Shown here piece by piece: positions 7,980 through 18,716 of a stretch of 64,000 nucleotides of DNA. Each line of letters begins with the position of its first letter. Within the stretch, counting starts at the first letter, position 1. The notes below the pieces were generated by a model. That model searched no databases and was not told the origin of the DNA. It saw only the letters and a program-made list of their open reading frames with translations. Both the position numbers and the translations under genes were made by a program. Location of the stretch: the NCBI RefSeq assembly GCF_003058325.1, contig NZ_CP028843.1, forward strand, positions 332,501-396,500, given 5' to 3'. Source of the stretch: Methylobacterium currus (lineage in GTDB: Bacteria; Pseudomonadota; Alphaproteobacteria; Rhizobiales; Beijerinckiaceae).

Positions 7980-9035
7980 ATGACGGAGCAAAACGTCGTC
8001 GGATCGGGCGACGACGGCCCGATCCGCAAGCCAATGGCCGATTTCACCGACTGGACGCACGAGCAGGTCCGCCAGCTCGTCGATGTCGAGCAGGTCTACG
8101 CCGCCTATCAGGCGGCCCGGACCGAGCTCGCCCAGCGCTTCGCCGGCTCGATGGCGTGGAAGACGGTGCGCGGGCACCAGTATCTCTACCGCAAGCGGAA
8201 GGTGGCCTGGTCCTCCCTCGGGCCCCGCAATTCCGAGACCGAGGCCGCCATGCGGCCTTCCATGATGGCCGGGCGCGGCTGAAGCAGCACCTCTCCGACC
8301 TCGCCCGCCGCCTCGACGCGATGGCCCCGGTGAACCGCGCCCTCGGGCACCGGCATCCGGGTCGTCTGCACCCACGCCCTCTTCGCCTATGAACGTCTGG
8401 CCGGCATCCGCATCGCCAGCGGCCATCTCGCCACCGGCGACATCGACCTCCTGTTCGATGCCCGTGCCCGCCTGAGCCTCGTCGCCGAGTCCCAGCCGGG
8501 GGTCGACCTGGGGCGGGAGGGGCTGATCGGCCTGTTGCGCAGCGTCGACACATCGTTCGAGCCGACGGGGACCGAGACCTTCCGGGCGGTGAACCGGGAC
8601 GGCTTCATGGTCGACCTGATCCAGCCCCTGCCGAAGAACCGGATGGCGCGAAGTCCCCGCAGCCGGATCGGGACCTCGCCCGAGGATCTCAGCGCGGTCG
8701 AGATCGAGGGACTGACCTGGCTCGTCAACTGCCCGAAGGTGAGCGCGGTCACGATCGACACCCGCGGCTACCCGGTCGGCCTCGTCGTGCCCGACCCGCG
8801 GGCATTCGCCCTCCACAACGCCTGGCTCGCCGCCCGGGACGACCGCGATCCGCTGAAGCGCGGGCGCGACGCCGGCCAGGCGCGCCTCGTCGCCGGCCTG
8901 GTCGTCGCGCGCCTGCCGCACCTGTCCTTCGACGATCCGGCCGTCGCCGCGATCCCGCGCGCCTTGCGCGACCGGGCCGTCCAGATCCTGCCCGCGTCGA
9001 ATGAGGCCGAGGATTCCATCGAGCCGGACTGGTGA
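7980..9035 (+). pseudogene. Broken nucleotidyltransferase-fold protein (GSU2403-like)
   Basis: Three reading frames together match one protein of about 350 residues of the GSU2403-type nucleotidyltransferase-fold family. Frame one gives the N-terminus through WKTVRGHQYLYRKR and SLGPRNSETEAAMR and then stops at 8280-8282. The continuation AFHDGRARLKQHL is in another frame, explained by loss of one G in the GG run near 8253. At about 8343, NRALG joins TGIRVVCTHALFAYERLAG in the first frame again, where family members have some 20 extra residues, so 60-80 bp appear deleted. The region with the nucleotidyltransferase-like ATGDIDLLFD motif and the C-terminus are otherwise intact, implying recent decay. 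A sequencing error could explain the first shift but not the second gap. Confidence 0.7.
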
Positions 9036-9039
9036 AGGC

Positions 9040-10035
9040 TCACGCCGCCAGGGCCAGACACGCCAACGCCGCCGCCAGCCCCCATAGCAGCCCGCAGGCC
9101 CGTCGGTACAACACCAGCGCCCGACGGATGTCGGCAGCGTTGGCGTCCGCCCGCCCCGATCCCATCCAGGCATCCTCGACCCGCGTGGTGCCGTAGACCC
9201 GCGGGCCGGCGAGGCGCAGACCGAGGGCGCCCGCCATCGCGGCCTCGGGCCAGCCGGCATTGGGCGAGCGGTGGCGGCCGGCATCGCGCCGGACCGCCGC
9301 GAGCGCTTCCCGCGGGCTGGCTCCCGGGCTCAGGGCGGCGGCAGCGATGATCAGCCCGGCCGTGAGGCGCGAGGCCGGCAGGTTGACGAGGTCGTCGAGG
9401 CGGGCGGCGGCCCAGCCGAAAGCCTCGTGGCGGGGCGTGCGGTGCCCGATCATGCTGTCGGCGGTGTTGATCGCCTTGTAGAGCGCGCCCCCGGGCAGGC
9501 CGCCGGCACCGAGCCAGAAAGCCGGCGCCACGATGCCGTCGGAAAAGTTCTCGGCCAGGCTCTCGATCGCCGCGCGGCAGAGGGCGGCCTCGTCGAGGGT
9601 TTCGGGATTGCGCCCGACGATCATCGCCACCGCGTTGCGGCCGCCGGGCAGGCCGTCGCGGTCGAGATCCTTCGCCACCTGGGCGACGTGGTCGTGCAGG
9701 CTGCGTTGCGCCGGCAGGCTCGCGGCGAGCACCGCGCAGAGGACCATGCCGGGCAGGAGCCCGAACTCGCCGCAGGCGAGCGCGAGGGAGAAGGCCGCGA
9801 GGCCGGTCGCCGCGAGGACGAGCAGGAGGGCCAGGATCCCGGCGGTGCGCCGCCGTGCGGGCGAATCGGCCTCGCGGTTGAGGCCGCGGTCGAGGACGGC
9901 GATCAGGGCGCCGATCCAGGTGACAGGGTGGCCGGCCAGCCTGTAGAGGCGGTCCGGATAGCCGAGCACGGCCTCGACCGCGAGGGCGAGGACGAGCACC
10001 GGGAGGCTGTCGGGCGGGTGCAGCAGGGCGGCCAT
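9040..10035 (-). CDS. cobD: Adenosylcobinamide-phosphate synthase (CobD/CbiB)
   Basis: This integral membrane protein of 331 residues attaches the aminopropanol arm to adenosylcobyric acid in cobalamin assembly. Family landmarks include the N-terminal HPVTWIGALIAVLDRGLN, GRNPETLDEAALCRAAIESLAENFSDGIVAP in the middle, and YKAINTADSMIGH. The ATG at 10035 was chosen because family similarity starts there; a longer ORF to 10146 only shadows the divergent gene. Its start codon overlaps that of divergent cobC through the shared CATG. It ends 4 bp from the convergent pseudogene. The two adjacent genes supply successive enzymes of the same branch. Confidence 0.93.
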   Translation of the reverse strand: MAALLHPPDSLPVLVLALAVEAVLGYPDRLYRLAGHPVTWIGALIAVLDRGLNREADSPARRRTAGILALLLVLAATGLAAFSLALACGEFGLLPGMVLCAVLAASLPAQRSLHDHVAQVAKDLDRDGLPGGRNAVAMIVGRNPETLDEAALCRAAIESLAENFSDGIVAPAFWLGAGGLPGGALYKAINTADSMIGHRTPRHEAFGWAAARLDDLVNLPASRLTAGLIIAAAALSPGASPREALAAVRRDAGRHRSPNAGWPEAAMAGALGLRLAGPRVYGTTRVEDAWMGSGRADANAADIRRALVLYRRACGLLWGLAAALACLALAA

Positions 10036-11032
10036 GGCGCGTGAGTTGGAACGGGAGCCGATCCGGCACGGGGGCGACCTCGACGAGGCCCGCCGGCTCT
10101 TCCCGCAGGCCCCCGAGCCCTGGATCGACCTGTCGACGGGGATCAATCCGATCCCCTATCCGTGGCCGGCCCTCGATGCCAGCGCCTTCACGCGCCTGCC
10201 GGCGCGTACCGACCTCGCGTCCCTCGAAGCCGCGGCGGCGCAAGCTTATGGGGCGCGGCCGGCCCACGTCGCCGCCGCCCCCGGCACCCAGGCCCTGATC
10301 GACCTGATCCCGCGGCTGCGGCCCCCGGGCCGCGTCGCGGTGGTCGGCCCCACCTATGCCGAGCACGCCGCGTCCTGGGCCCGGGCCGGGCACAGCGTCG
10401 CGACGGTGCCGGACCTCACGGCGGAGGCCGACATCGGGGTGGTGGTCAATCCGAACAACCCGGACGGGCGGGTGATGCCGGCCCGCGACCTCGCGGCGGC
10501 GGCGGCCCGGCTCGCGGAGCGCGGCGGCTGGCTCGTGGTCGACGAGGCCTTCGCGGATCTCGAACCCGTCGAGAGCCTGTGCGGGACGCCGCCGCCCGGC
10601 TGCCTGGTGCTGCGCTCCTTCGGCAAGACCTACGGCCTCGCCGGCTTGCGGCTCGGCTTCGCGGTGGCGGGAGAGCCCCTGATCGGGACGGTGCGCAGGG
10701 CGATCGGGCCCTGGGCGGTGTCGGGGCCGGCGATCGCGGTCGGCCGCCGCGCCCTCGCGGATGCCGCCTGGCGGCGGGAGGCCGCCGAAGCGCGCGGCCG
10801 CGATGCCGCCCGGCTCGACGGGCTGCTCAAGTCCGCCGGCGGCCGGATCGTCGGCGGCACGACCCTGTTCCGCACCGCCGACTTCGCCGATGGCCCGAGC
10901 CTGTTCACGCATCTCGGCCGCGCCGGGATCTTCGTGCGCCGGTTCGAGGCCGCGCCGGCGCGCCTGCGTCTCGGCCTGCCGCCCGACGAAGCGGCCTGGA
11001 CCCGCCTCGCCGCATCCCTGCGGATGCGGTGA
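10034..11032 (+). CDS. cobC: Threonine-phosphate decarboxylase, cobalamin biosynthesis (CobC)
   Basis: This is a 332-residue PLP enzyme of aminotransferase fold type I, expected to make (R)-1-amino-2-propanol phosphate from threonine phosphate for the CobD step. The HGGDLDEARR and PWIDLSTGINPIPYP N-terminal motifs are diagnostic. PLP contacts are NPNNPDGR and VVDEAF, and the Schiff-base lysine is in SFGKTYGLAGLRLGF (Lys198). The ATG at 10034 overlaps the cobD start on the other strand. A TTG five codons in (TTG GAA CGG) is an alternative start that would leave a few bases between the genes. No ribosome site is apparent for either. Confidence 0.92.
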   Translation: MARELEREPIRHGGDLDEARRLFPQAPEPWIDLSTGINPIPYPWPALDASAFTRLPARTDLASLEAAAAQAYGARPAHVAAAPGTQALIDLIPRLRPPGRVAVVGPTYAEHAASWARAGHSVATVPDLTAEADIGVVVNPNNPDGRVMPARDLAAAAARLAERGGWLVVDEAFADLEPVESLCGTPPPGCLVLRSFGKTYGLAGLRLGFAVAGEPLIGTVRRAIGPWAVSGPAIAVGRRALADAAWRREAAEARGRDAARLDGLLKSAGGRIVGGTTLFRTADFADGPSLFTHLGRAGIFVRRFEAAPARLRLGLPPDEAAWTRLAASLRMR

Positions 11033-11125
11033 GGCGCCATTAAAAAGGCCGAAAACCGCAGCATCCGGGAACCCTGGCCGTCGGGGTCACGAAGGCGGCG
11101 GGCGCCGCACGGGGAATCAGGCAGA

Positions 11126-12430
11126 ATGGACGCGGACGAGGTCAAACGGCGCGACAGGCTCGGCAGCATGATCGCGTTCGCGCGGCGCACCGTGCCCGAC
11201 CTCCGCCGCAACGCCGAGACGGTCGAGCCGATCTCTCCGCACGGCCCCCGGAGCCGGCTGCCGGCTCTGCTCAACCCGCTGCGCTGGACCCGCGTGCCGC
11301 TGCTGCCCGCCGCCGGCACCCAGAACCGGGTCCTGACCCGGCTGTTGCGCAGCATCGGCCTCTTCGTGCTGCTGCCGACCGCGGTCATCGGGATCTACCT
11401 GTTCTTCATCGCCGCCGACCAGTACGTGGTCGAGGCCCGCTTCGCCGTCCGCGGCGAGGTCGAGCCGATGGGCAACGTCGCGCTCGGCGAGTTCTCCTCG
11501 CTGATCCAGAAGAACAACAGCCAGGACAGCTACATCGTCCAGGAATACATCCAGAGCCAGCCGATGCTGGAGAGCGCCCAGAAGGAGCTTGACGTCGTCA
11601 GGATGTTCACCCGCGACGAGGCCGATTTCTGGACGCGCTATTCCGGCGACAAGCCGATCGAGGATCTGCTGAAGTACTGGCGCAAGCACGTCCAGGTCCA
11701 CATCGACCTCGTATCCGGCGTGATCACCATGACGGTGCAGGCCTTCACGCCCGACGATGCCCTGGCGATCAGCCGCCACGTCATGGCCCGCGCCGAGGCC
11801 CTGATCAACACGATCTCGTCCCGCGCGCAGCAGGACATGCTCAAGCACAGCCAGGCCGACCTGGCGGCGAGCGAAGAGCGGATGCGCAAGGCCCACCTCG
11901 CCCTGCGCGAGTTCCGCAACCGCTGGGGCATCATCGATCCGGCCAAGTCGGCCGAGGCGACGATGACCACCCTGCTCGGCCTGCGCAAGGACAAGATCAA
12001 GGCGGAGAACGACCTGCAGGTGCTGCGGGGCTCCGGCCTCGACGAGAAGTCGCGCTCGATCCAGACCATCGTGGCGAGCCTCACCGCCACCAACCAGCAG
12101 ATCAAGCAGCTCGAGGATTCGCTGACCAGCGACGGGATGGCGATCGGCGGGCGGCACGTCTCGGACGCGATCCTGGAATACGAGGGGCTGATGGTCGAGC
12201 GCACCATCGCCGAGAAGCTGAACGACTCCGCCACCATCATGCTCGACCGCGCCCGGGTGGCGGCGAACCGCCAGCACGTCTACCTCGCGGTCTTCGTGCC
12301 GCCGAGCCTGCCCGAGCTCTCCACCGTGCCGATGCGCGGACACGCCCTGTTCGTCGCCTTCTTCGCCTTCCTGGTGCTCTGGGGCTGCAGCAGCCTGCTC
12401 ATCGCCGGCGTCAAGGACCACAACATGTAA
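11126..12430 (+). CDS. Capsule polysaccharide export inner membrane protein, KpsE/CtrB/BexC type
   Basis: The protein has 434 residues, with a cytoplasmic N-terminus of about 70 residues and a membrane helix near 73-95 (LFVLLPTAVIGIYLFFIAADQYVVEARFAVRG). A long periplasmic coiled-coil region follows, and a C-terminal helix near 408-428 precedes VKDHNM. This two-helix PCP-3 layout is that of KpsE, CtrB and BexC, which connect a polysaccharide ABC transporter with the outer membrane export channel. No KpsM, KpsT or KpsD gene lies nearby, so the rest of the export system must be elsewhere or be absent. It may be cotranscribed with the small gene 105 bp downstream. Confidence 0.85.
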   Translation: MDADEVKRRDRLGSMIAFARRTVPDLRRNAETVEPISPHGPRSRLPALLNPLRWTRVPLLPAAGTQNRVLTRLLRSIGLFVLLPTAVIGIYLFFIAADQYVVEARFAVRGEVEPMGNVALGEFSSLIQKNNSQDSYIVQEYIQSQPMLESAQKELDVVRMFTRDEADFWTRYSGDKPIEDLLKYWRKHVQVHIDLVSGVITMTVQAFTPDDALAISRHVMARAEALINTISSRAQQDMLKHSQADLAASEERMRKAHLALREFRNRWGIIDPAKSAEATMTTLLGLRKDKIKAENDLQVLRGSGLDEKSRSIQTIVASLTATNQQIKQLEDSLTSDGMAIGGRHVSDAILEYEGLMVERTIAEKLNDSATIMLDRARVAANRQHVYLAVFVPPSLPELSTVPMRGHALFVAFFAFLVLWGCSSLLIAGVKDHNM

Positions 12431-12535
12431 GAGCCGACCCGCCCGGGCCTTCGGTCCCGGCGCGGGTCGTGCGATGAAGCGGGCCGGGGCGCCGTCCGAG
12501 GAGCGCCCGCGACGCGAAGGACGAGCAGCACCCCG

Positions 12536-12817
12536 ATGTCCGATTTCACGGACCTGGTCGCCCGGGCCGTCTCCCCGGCGATGAGCCGCGAGGAGCGCGA
12601 GGCGGTCTACCAGGTGGTCAAGCAAGCCATGCGCCGGCTCCAGGAGCGCGAGAACCTGCAGCCCGACGATCCCCGCGCCCGGCTCCAGGAGCACCTCGTC
12701 GAGGAGACCATCCGCGACGTCGAGGCGCTGGTGACCCGCTACCTCGCCCGCCAGACCATCCTGGAGGCCGAGCGCGCCAACGAGGCGGCCAACGCCGCCG
12801 CCGCGGCCGACCTCTAA
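12536..12817 (+). CDS. Hypothetical helical protein, 93 aa
   Basis: This charged, almost entirely helical 93-residue protein has no signal peptide or membrane segment; heptad-like LQERENLQPDD and EETIRDVEALVTRYLARQTI segments suggest coiled-coil pairing. I do not recognise a family. The ATG follows GAGCAGCACCCCG without a strong ribosome site. Its stop codon TAA is the first part of the CTAAGCAGA end of a dispersed palindromic element, so the element may have altered the original C-terminus. It could be a partner of the capsule export gene upstream, but only position supports this. Confidence 0.65.
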   Translation: MSDFTDLVARAVSPAMSREEREAVYQVVKQAMRRLQERENLQPDDPRARLQEHLVEETIRDVEALVTRYLARQTILEAERANEAANAAAAADL

Positions 12818-12916
12818 GCAGATCTCGCAAACGGGGTTGCCGGTCTTGCGACGCAAATCTGCGACACGACACGAACCTAAGCGGACGAAGCGTTGGCCCG
12901 CCAACGCAGGTCTGCT
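12814..12916. repeat. Dispersed palindromic element, family A copy 1
   Basis: This copy of a roughly 103-bp element starts CTAAGCAGA (12814-12822) and ends in TCTGCT. The body matches the copy at 62787-62892 over the same length, with shared blocks such as GGTTGCCGGT, AATCTGCGAC and AACCTAAGCGGACGAAGCG. An inner dyad (GCAGAT with ATCTGC) is retained less perfectly than in copy 2. No coding capacity is present, so it is MITE- or REP-like and would depend on an enzyme made elsewhere. Confidence 0.8.
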
Positions 12917-12918
12917 GC

Positions 12919-13347
12919 TCACGCCTCCTCGGTCAGGCGCTTGAGCGAGGTCTGGAGCGCGTCGCCGCCGAGCAGCAGCGCCCGCGACAGGTCCGCCAGG
13001 GTAACCCAGCCGGTGACGCGCCCGCCGGCGTCCCGCACCGGCAGGCGCCGGACGTGGTGGGCGGCCATCAGGTCGAGGGCTGTGCGCACAGGGTCGGTCT
13101 CCGCGCAGGAGACGATGGGGCGCGACAGCACCTCGCTCACCCGGAGATGGCGCGGGTCGAGCCCCTGGGCGACGACCCGGTAGAGGATGTCCCGGTCGGT
13201 GATCACGCCGTCGAGGGCGTCCGGCGTCCCGACCGGCAGGGCGCCGACATCGAGCTCGCCCATCAGCACCGCGGCCTCCTGCACCGGCGCCTCGCCGGGA
13301 ATGAACTCCACGTCCCTGCTCATCACGTCCGCGACCGTCGCGCTCAT
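12919..13347 (-). CDS. CBS-domain pair protein
   Basis: The protein has 142 residues and consists of two CBS domains only: VADVMSRDVEFIPGEAPVQEAAVLM (about 3-60) and VSEVLSRPIVSCAETDPVRTALDLMAAHHVRRLPV (about 75-135). Stand-alone CBS pairs form dimers that bind adenosine nucleotides and regulate a partner enzyme or channel. The ATG at 13347 has a GAGGGG ribosome site; a longer ORF to 13434 adds nothing family-like. The stop codon abuts the family A repeat. No partner is adjacent, so the role is unknown. Confidence 0.85.
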   Translation of the reverse strand: MSATVADVMSRDVEFIPGEAPVQEAAVLMGELDVGALPVGTPDALDGVITDRDILYRVVAQGLDPRHLRVSEVLSRPIVSCAETDPVRTALDLMAAHHVRRLPVRDAGGRVTGWVTLADLSRALLLGGDALQTSLKRLTEEA

Positions 13348-13532
13348 CGCACCCCTCGCCACCCTGACATCTCCGGCAACCCGCGGCGGCGCCGGCGGCT
13401 CCGGATCGCGACACGATTCCCGGCCCGACATCACGCCCGTGAAATTTTGACGGCGAGACGGGAGCTTGGGCGAGGGCCGGCGCGTTCAGCCCACAGTCAG
13501 GCTTCTCGCCTCCGGGATCGTCGAACGCCCCC

Positions 13533-15818
<2,286 letters not shown>

Positions 15819-15833
15819 CATCCGGGCGGGCCT

Positions 15834-15849
15834 GCCCACCTTAGTGGGC
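15834..15849 (+). terminator. Small hairpin after glgX
   Basis: The stem GCCCAC (15834-15839) and GTGGGC (15844-15849) has a 4-base loop and starts 15 bp after the glgX stop. It lacks a T-run. A second small stem, GCCTGT with ACAGGC, lies at 15902-15916. It may be a weak terminator or leader structure of the following response regulator. Confidence 0.3.
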
Positions 15850-15978
15850 CTGCAATGCTCCGCCCGTCCACTGCGTCGGCGGCGGGCGGGCGTGTGTGAG
15901 GGCCTGTCGAACAGGCGCGATGCCAGGGGCGGCCGATCCGGCCGCCCTTCGGGCTCGTGCGAGCGTGGAGTGGGGGCG

Positions 15979-16356
15979 GTGGCGAAAATCCTTCTCGTCG
16001 AGGACCATGAGGAGATCTGGGATTTCCTCTCCCGGCGGCTCAAGCGGCGGGGCTACGAGGTGGTGCTCGCCCATGACGGCGAGGAGGGGGTGATGAAGGC
16101 CCGCACCAGCCGGCCCGACATCATCCTGCTCGACATGAACCTGCCGGTGCTCGACGGTTGGTCGGCGGCCCGCGCGCTCAAGTCCGACGCCGAGACCGCC
16201 CGGATCCCGATCATCGCGCTCACCGCCCACGCCATGTCGGGCGACCGCGAGAAGGTGATCCAGGCCGGCTGCGACGACTACCACCCGAAGCCCGTCGACT
16301 TCTCGAAGCTCCTGACCCAGATCGGCGCCGCCCTCGGCACGCCGCCCACTCCCTAG
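15979..16356 (+). CDS. Single-domain response regulator (DivK-like receiver)
   Basis: This 125-residue protein is a receiver domain with nothing attached. The acidic pair is in LLVEDHEE, the phosphorylated Asp is in IILLDMNLPVLDGW, the Thr is in IALTAHAM, and the Lys is in YHPKPVD. GTG at 15979 is taken as start because the receiver fold begins there; the upstream extension is low-complexity. It is followed 29 bp later by an AI-2E-type permease gene in the same direction, so the two are likely cotranscribed. Its histidine kinase is not obvious; the LOV hybrid kinase gene 2.4 kb downstream is one candidate. Confidence 0.88.
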   Translation: MAKILLVEDHEEIWDFLSRRLKRRGYEVVLAHDGEEGVMKARTSRPDIILLDMNLPVLDGWSAARALKSDAETARIPIIALTAHAMSGDREKVIQAGCDDYHPKPVDFSKLLTQIGAALGTPPTP

Positions 16357-16385
16357 AAACGACAGAAGCGGCGGGTGCGAGGCCG

Positions 16386-18302
16386 ATGATCGACGATCCC
16401 GTGACGGCGCGCCGCCTGCGCGACGCGATGCCTGTCTTCACGGCGCTGGCGACCTGCCTGCTGGTGCTGGCGATCGGCGCCATCCTGTCGCTCGGACGCG
16501 ACGTCTTGATGCCGATCACCCTGGCGGTGCTGCTGAGCTTCGTGCTCGCCCCGGCGGTGCGGGGATTGCAGCGCCGGCGCCTGCCGCGCTCGCTCGCCGT
16601 GCTGGTCGTCGTTCTGGCGACCTTCGGGGGGATCGGGGGCCTCGGCCTCCTGATCGCCAACGAGGCGTCGCAGCTCGCCGCCGACCTGCCGCGCTACACC
16701 GTCACGATGCGCGAGAAGATCGGGGCCCTGCGGTCCCAGGCCGGCGGCGGCGCCACCCTGGAGCGGCTGTTTCAGGCGGTGCAGGACCTGAGCCAGGACC
16801 TGCAGCCGCCGGAGCCCGCCAAGCCGCGCGGCCCTGGGGATGCCGAGAAGCCGATGCTGGTCGAGGTGCGCGAGCCGAAGGCGGGTCTGCTCGCCACCCT
16901 CGGCAGCGTCGTGGCGCCGGTTCTGCACCCGCTCGCCACGATCGGGCTGATCCTGCTCTTCACCCTGTTCTTCCTCGCTCAGCGCGAGGACCTGCGCAAC
17001 CGCGCGATCCGGCTCGCCGGCTCCGGCGACCTGCGCGCCACCACGGCGGCGATGGACGATGCGGTGGCGCGGCTGTCGCGCTTCTTCCTCGCCCAGGCCG
17101 GGCTCAACCTCGCCTTCGGGGTGGTGATCGCAGTCGGCTTGTGGCTGATCGGCGTGCCGAGCCCGATCCTCTGGGGCGTGCTCGCGGCGATCCTGCGCTT
17201 CGTGCCCTATATCGGCGCGGTGATCGGCATGGCCTTCCCGCTGCTCCTCGCCGCGGCGGTCGATCCGGGCTGGTCGATGCTGATCGCGACGGTGGTGCTG
17301 TTCGCGGTCGTCGAGCCGATTGCCGGCCACGTCGTCGAGCCGCTGCTCTACGGCCACTCGACCGGCCTGTCGCCGGTGGCGGTGATCCTGGCCGCGACCC
17401 TGTGGACCTTCCTGTGGGGGCCGGTCGGGCTGGTGCTCGCCACCCCGATCACCGTCTGCCTGGTGGTGCTCGGCCGCCACGTCGAGCGCCTGGCCTTCCT
17501 CGACGTGATGCTGGGCGACCGGCCGGCGCTCGCCCCCTCCGAGATCTTCTACCAGCGGATGCTGGCGGGCGACCCCCTCGAGGCGATCGACAAGGCGCGC
17601 CAGGTGCTGAAGGAGCGGGCGCTGGCCACCTATTACGACGAGATCGCGCTCGGCGGCCTGCGGCTCGCCCAGAACGACCGGGCGAGCGGGGCTCTGGCCG
17701 CCGACCGCCAGCAGGCGGTCGGCCAGGCGATCGAGACCGTGGTGACGACGCTGGGCACGCTGCCGGTGCGCAAGGGAGCGTCGGCGGTCCGCAGCGCCGA
17801 GGTCGAGGCGACCGTGGCGGCGGTCGGGCCGGACCGGGCCGCCACCGCCATCGTGCGCCGGCCGGAGGATCTGGCGCCGGCCTGGCGCGGGCCCACCCCG
17901 GTGCTGGTGGTGGCGAGCCGCGGACCGTTCGATGCCGCTGCCGCCGGCATGCTGGCCCAGGTGCTTGGGCGTCACGGCCTCAACGCCCGCCTCACCAGCC
18001 AGGAGGCGCTCGCCCGGGGCGAGCGGCCGGACACCGCCGGCATCGCCCTGGTCTGCCTCTCCTATATCGAGCCGATCAGCACCTCCCACATCCGGCTCGC
18101 CGCCCGCCTCGCCCGGCGGGCGATCCCGGGCGTGCGGGTGATGGTGGCGGTCTGGCGCGAGCGCGACCCGGCCGGCCGCGACCGCCTGCGCCGGGCGACC
18201 TCCGCCGACATCCTGGTCACCACGATCAGCGACGCCCTCGACGCCGCCCTGACGCTCTCGGGCGCCCAGGAGGCCCGCGAGACGCGGCGCGAGGCGGCCT
18301 GA
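16386..18302 (+). CDS. AI-2E family permease with a C-terminal cobalamin-binding-like soluble domain
   Basis: This 638-residue protein has a typical AI-2E/PerM membrane domain (about 1-370). It carries the conserved segments AQRED, ILRFVPYIGAVIG, EPLLYGHSTGLSP and WGPVGLVLATPITVCLVVLGRH. About 270 further residues follow that most AI-2E proteins lack. The last block (near 503-600, starting VLVVASRGPFDAAAAGMLAQVLGRHGL) has the strand-helix rhythm of a B12-binding/flavodoxin-like fold, including VCLSYIEP, but no DxHxxG histidine. A paralog with the same architecture is encoded at 43235-45262. It probably forms an operon with the receiver gene upstream. Substrate and ligand are unknown. Confidence 0.85.
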   Translation: MIDDPVTARRLRDAMPVFTALATCLLVLAIGAILSLGRDVLMPITLAVLLSFVLAPAVRGLQRRRLPRSLAVLVVVLATFGGIGGLGLLIANEASQLAADLPRYTVTMREKIGALRSQAGGGATLERLFQAVQDLSQDLQPPEPAKPRGPGDAEKPMLVEVREPKAGLLATLGSVVAPVLHPLATIGLILLFTLFFLAQREDLRNRAIRLAGSGDLRATTAAMDDAVARLSRFFLAQAGLNLAFGVVIAVGLWLIGVPSPILWGVLAAILRFVPYIGAVIGMAFPLLLAAAVDPGWSMLIATVVLFAVVEPIAGHVVEPLLYGHSTGLSPVAVILAATLWTFLWGPVGLVLATPITVCLVVLGRHVERLAFLDVMLGDRPALAPSEIFYQRMLAGDPLEAIDKARQVLKERALATYYDEIALGGLRLAQNDRASGALAADRQQAVGQAIETVVTTLGTLPVRKGASAVRSAEVEATVAAVGPDRAATAIVRRPEDLAPAWRGPTPVLVVASRGPFDAAAAGMLAQVLGRHGLNARLTSQEALARGERPDTAGIALVCLSYIEPISTSHIRLAARLARRAIPGVRVMVAVWRERDPAGRDRLRRATSADILVTTISDALDAALTLSGAQEARETRREAA

Positions 18303-18716
18303 GCGGGACGGTGCGGGCAGCTCGCCGCAAGGGCAGGCCGATCCGGTAGCGCCGCCGGGAGGCCGGACCCGATCGCGGTCTCCCATGAGAGGAAGCAGAG
18401 ACCCGGCGCCATCCCCTTTGTAAGAGCATAGTCCATCCGCAACATCCTTCCCTGATGGTGTTGCGGCGTCCGGGATCAAGTCCACGCGCTGCGGTATGGT
18501 GGGGGATTTCAGTCGCGACGGTCGTTCCCCGGATCTGAGCCGCCGCCTGCTCGCCCGTTCGCCGCCGCGGGGGCGATTGCAACCTTGCGTCGCCTGTCCT
18601 ATCCCAGTCCCGGAGCGACGCCCGGTCGCGGTTGCCGCTTTGACCGTTGTGCAGGGGCGCTGGGTGTAGGATCCCATGCGGATACGGGATTCGGTCAGCG
18701 GGCCACCGGAGCGACG
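18303..18716. other. Intergenic region before the LOV kinase, with a dyad and a weak promoter
   Basis: This 414-bp stretch has no supported gene. It contains a dyad CCGCAACA (18437-18444) with TGTTGCGG (18459-18466) that could be an operator or a terminator for the upstream permease. A TTGACC hexamer at 18640-18645 could be a -35 element; the best -10 candidate after it, TGTAGG at 18665, is spaced 19 bp away and poor. Nothing else stands out. Confidence 0.3.
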
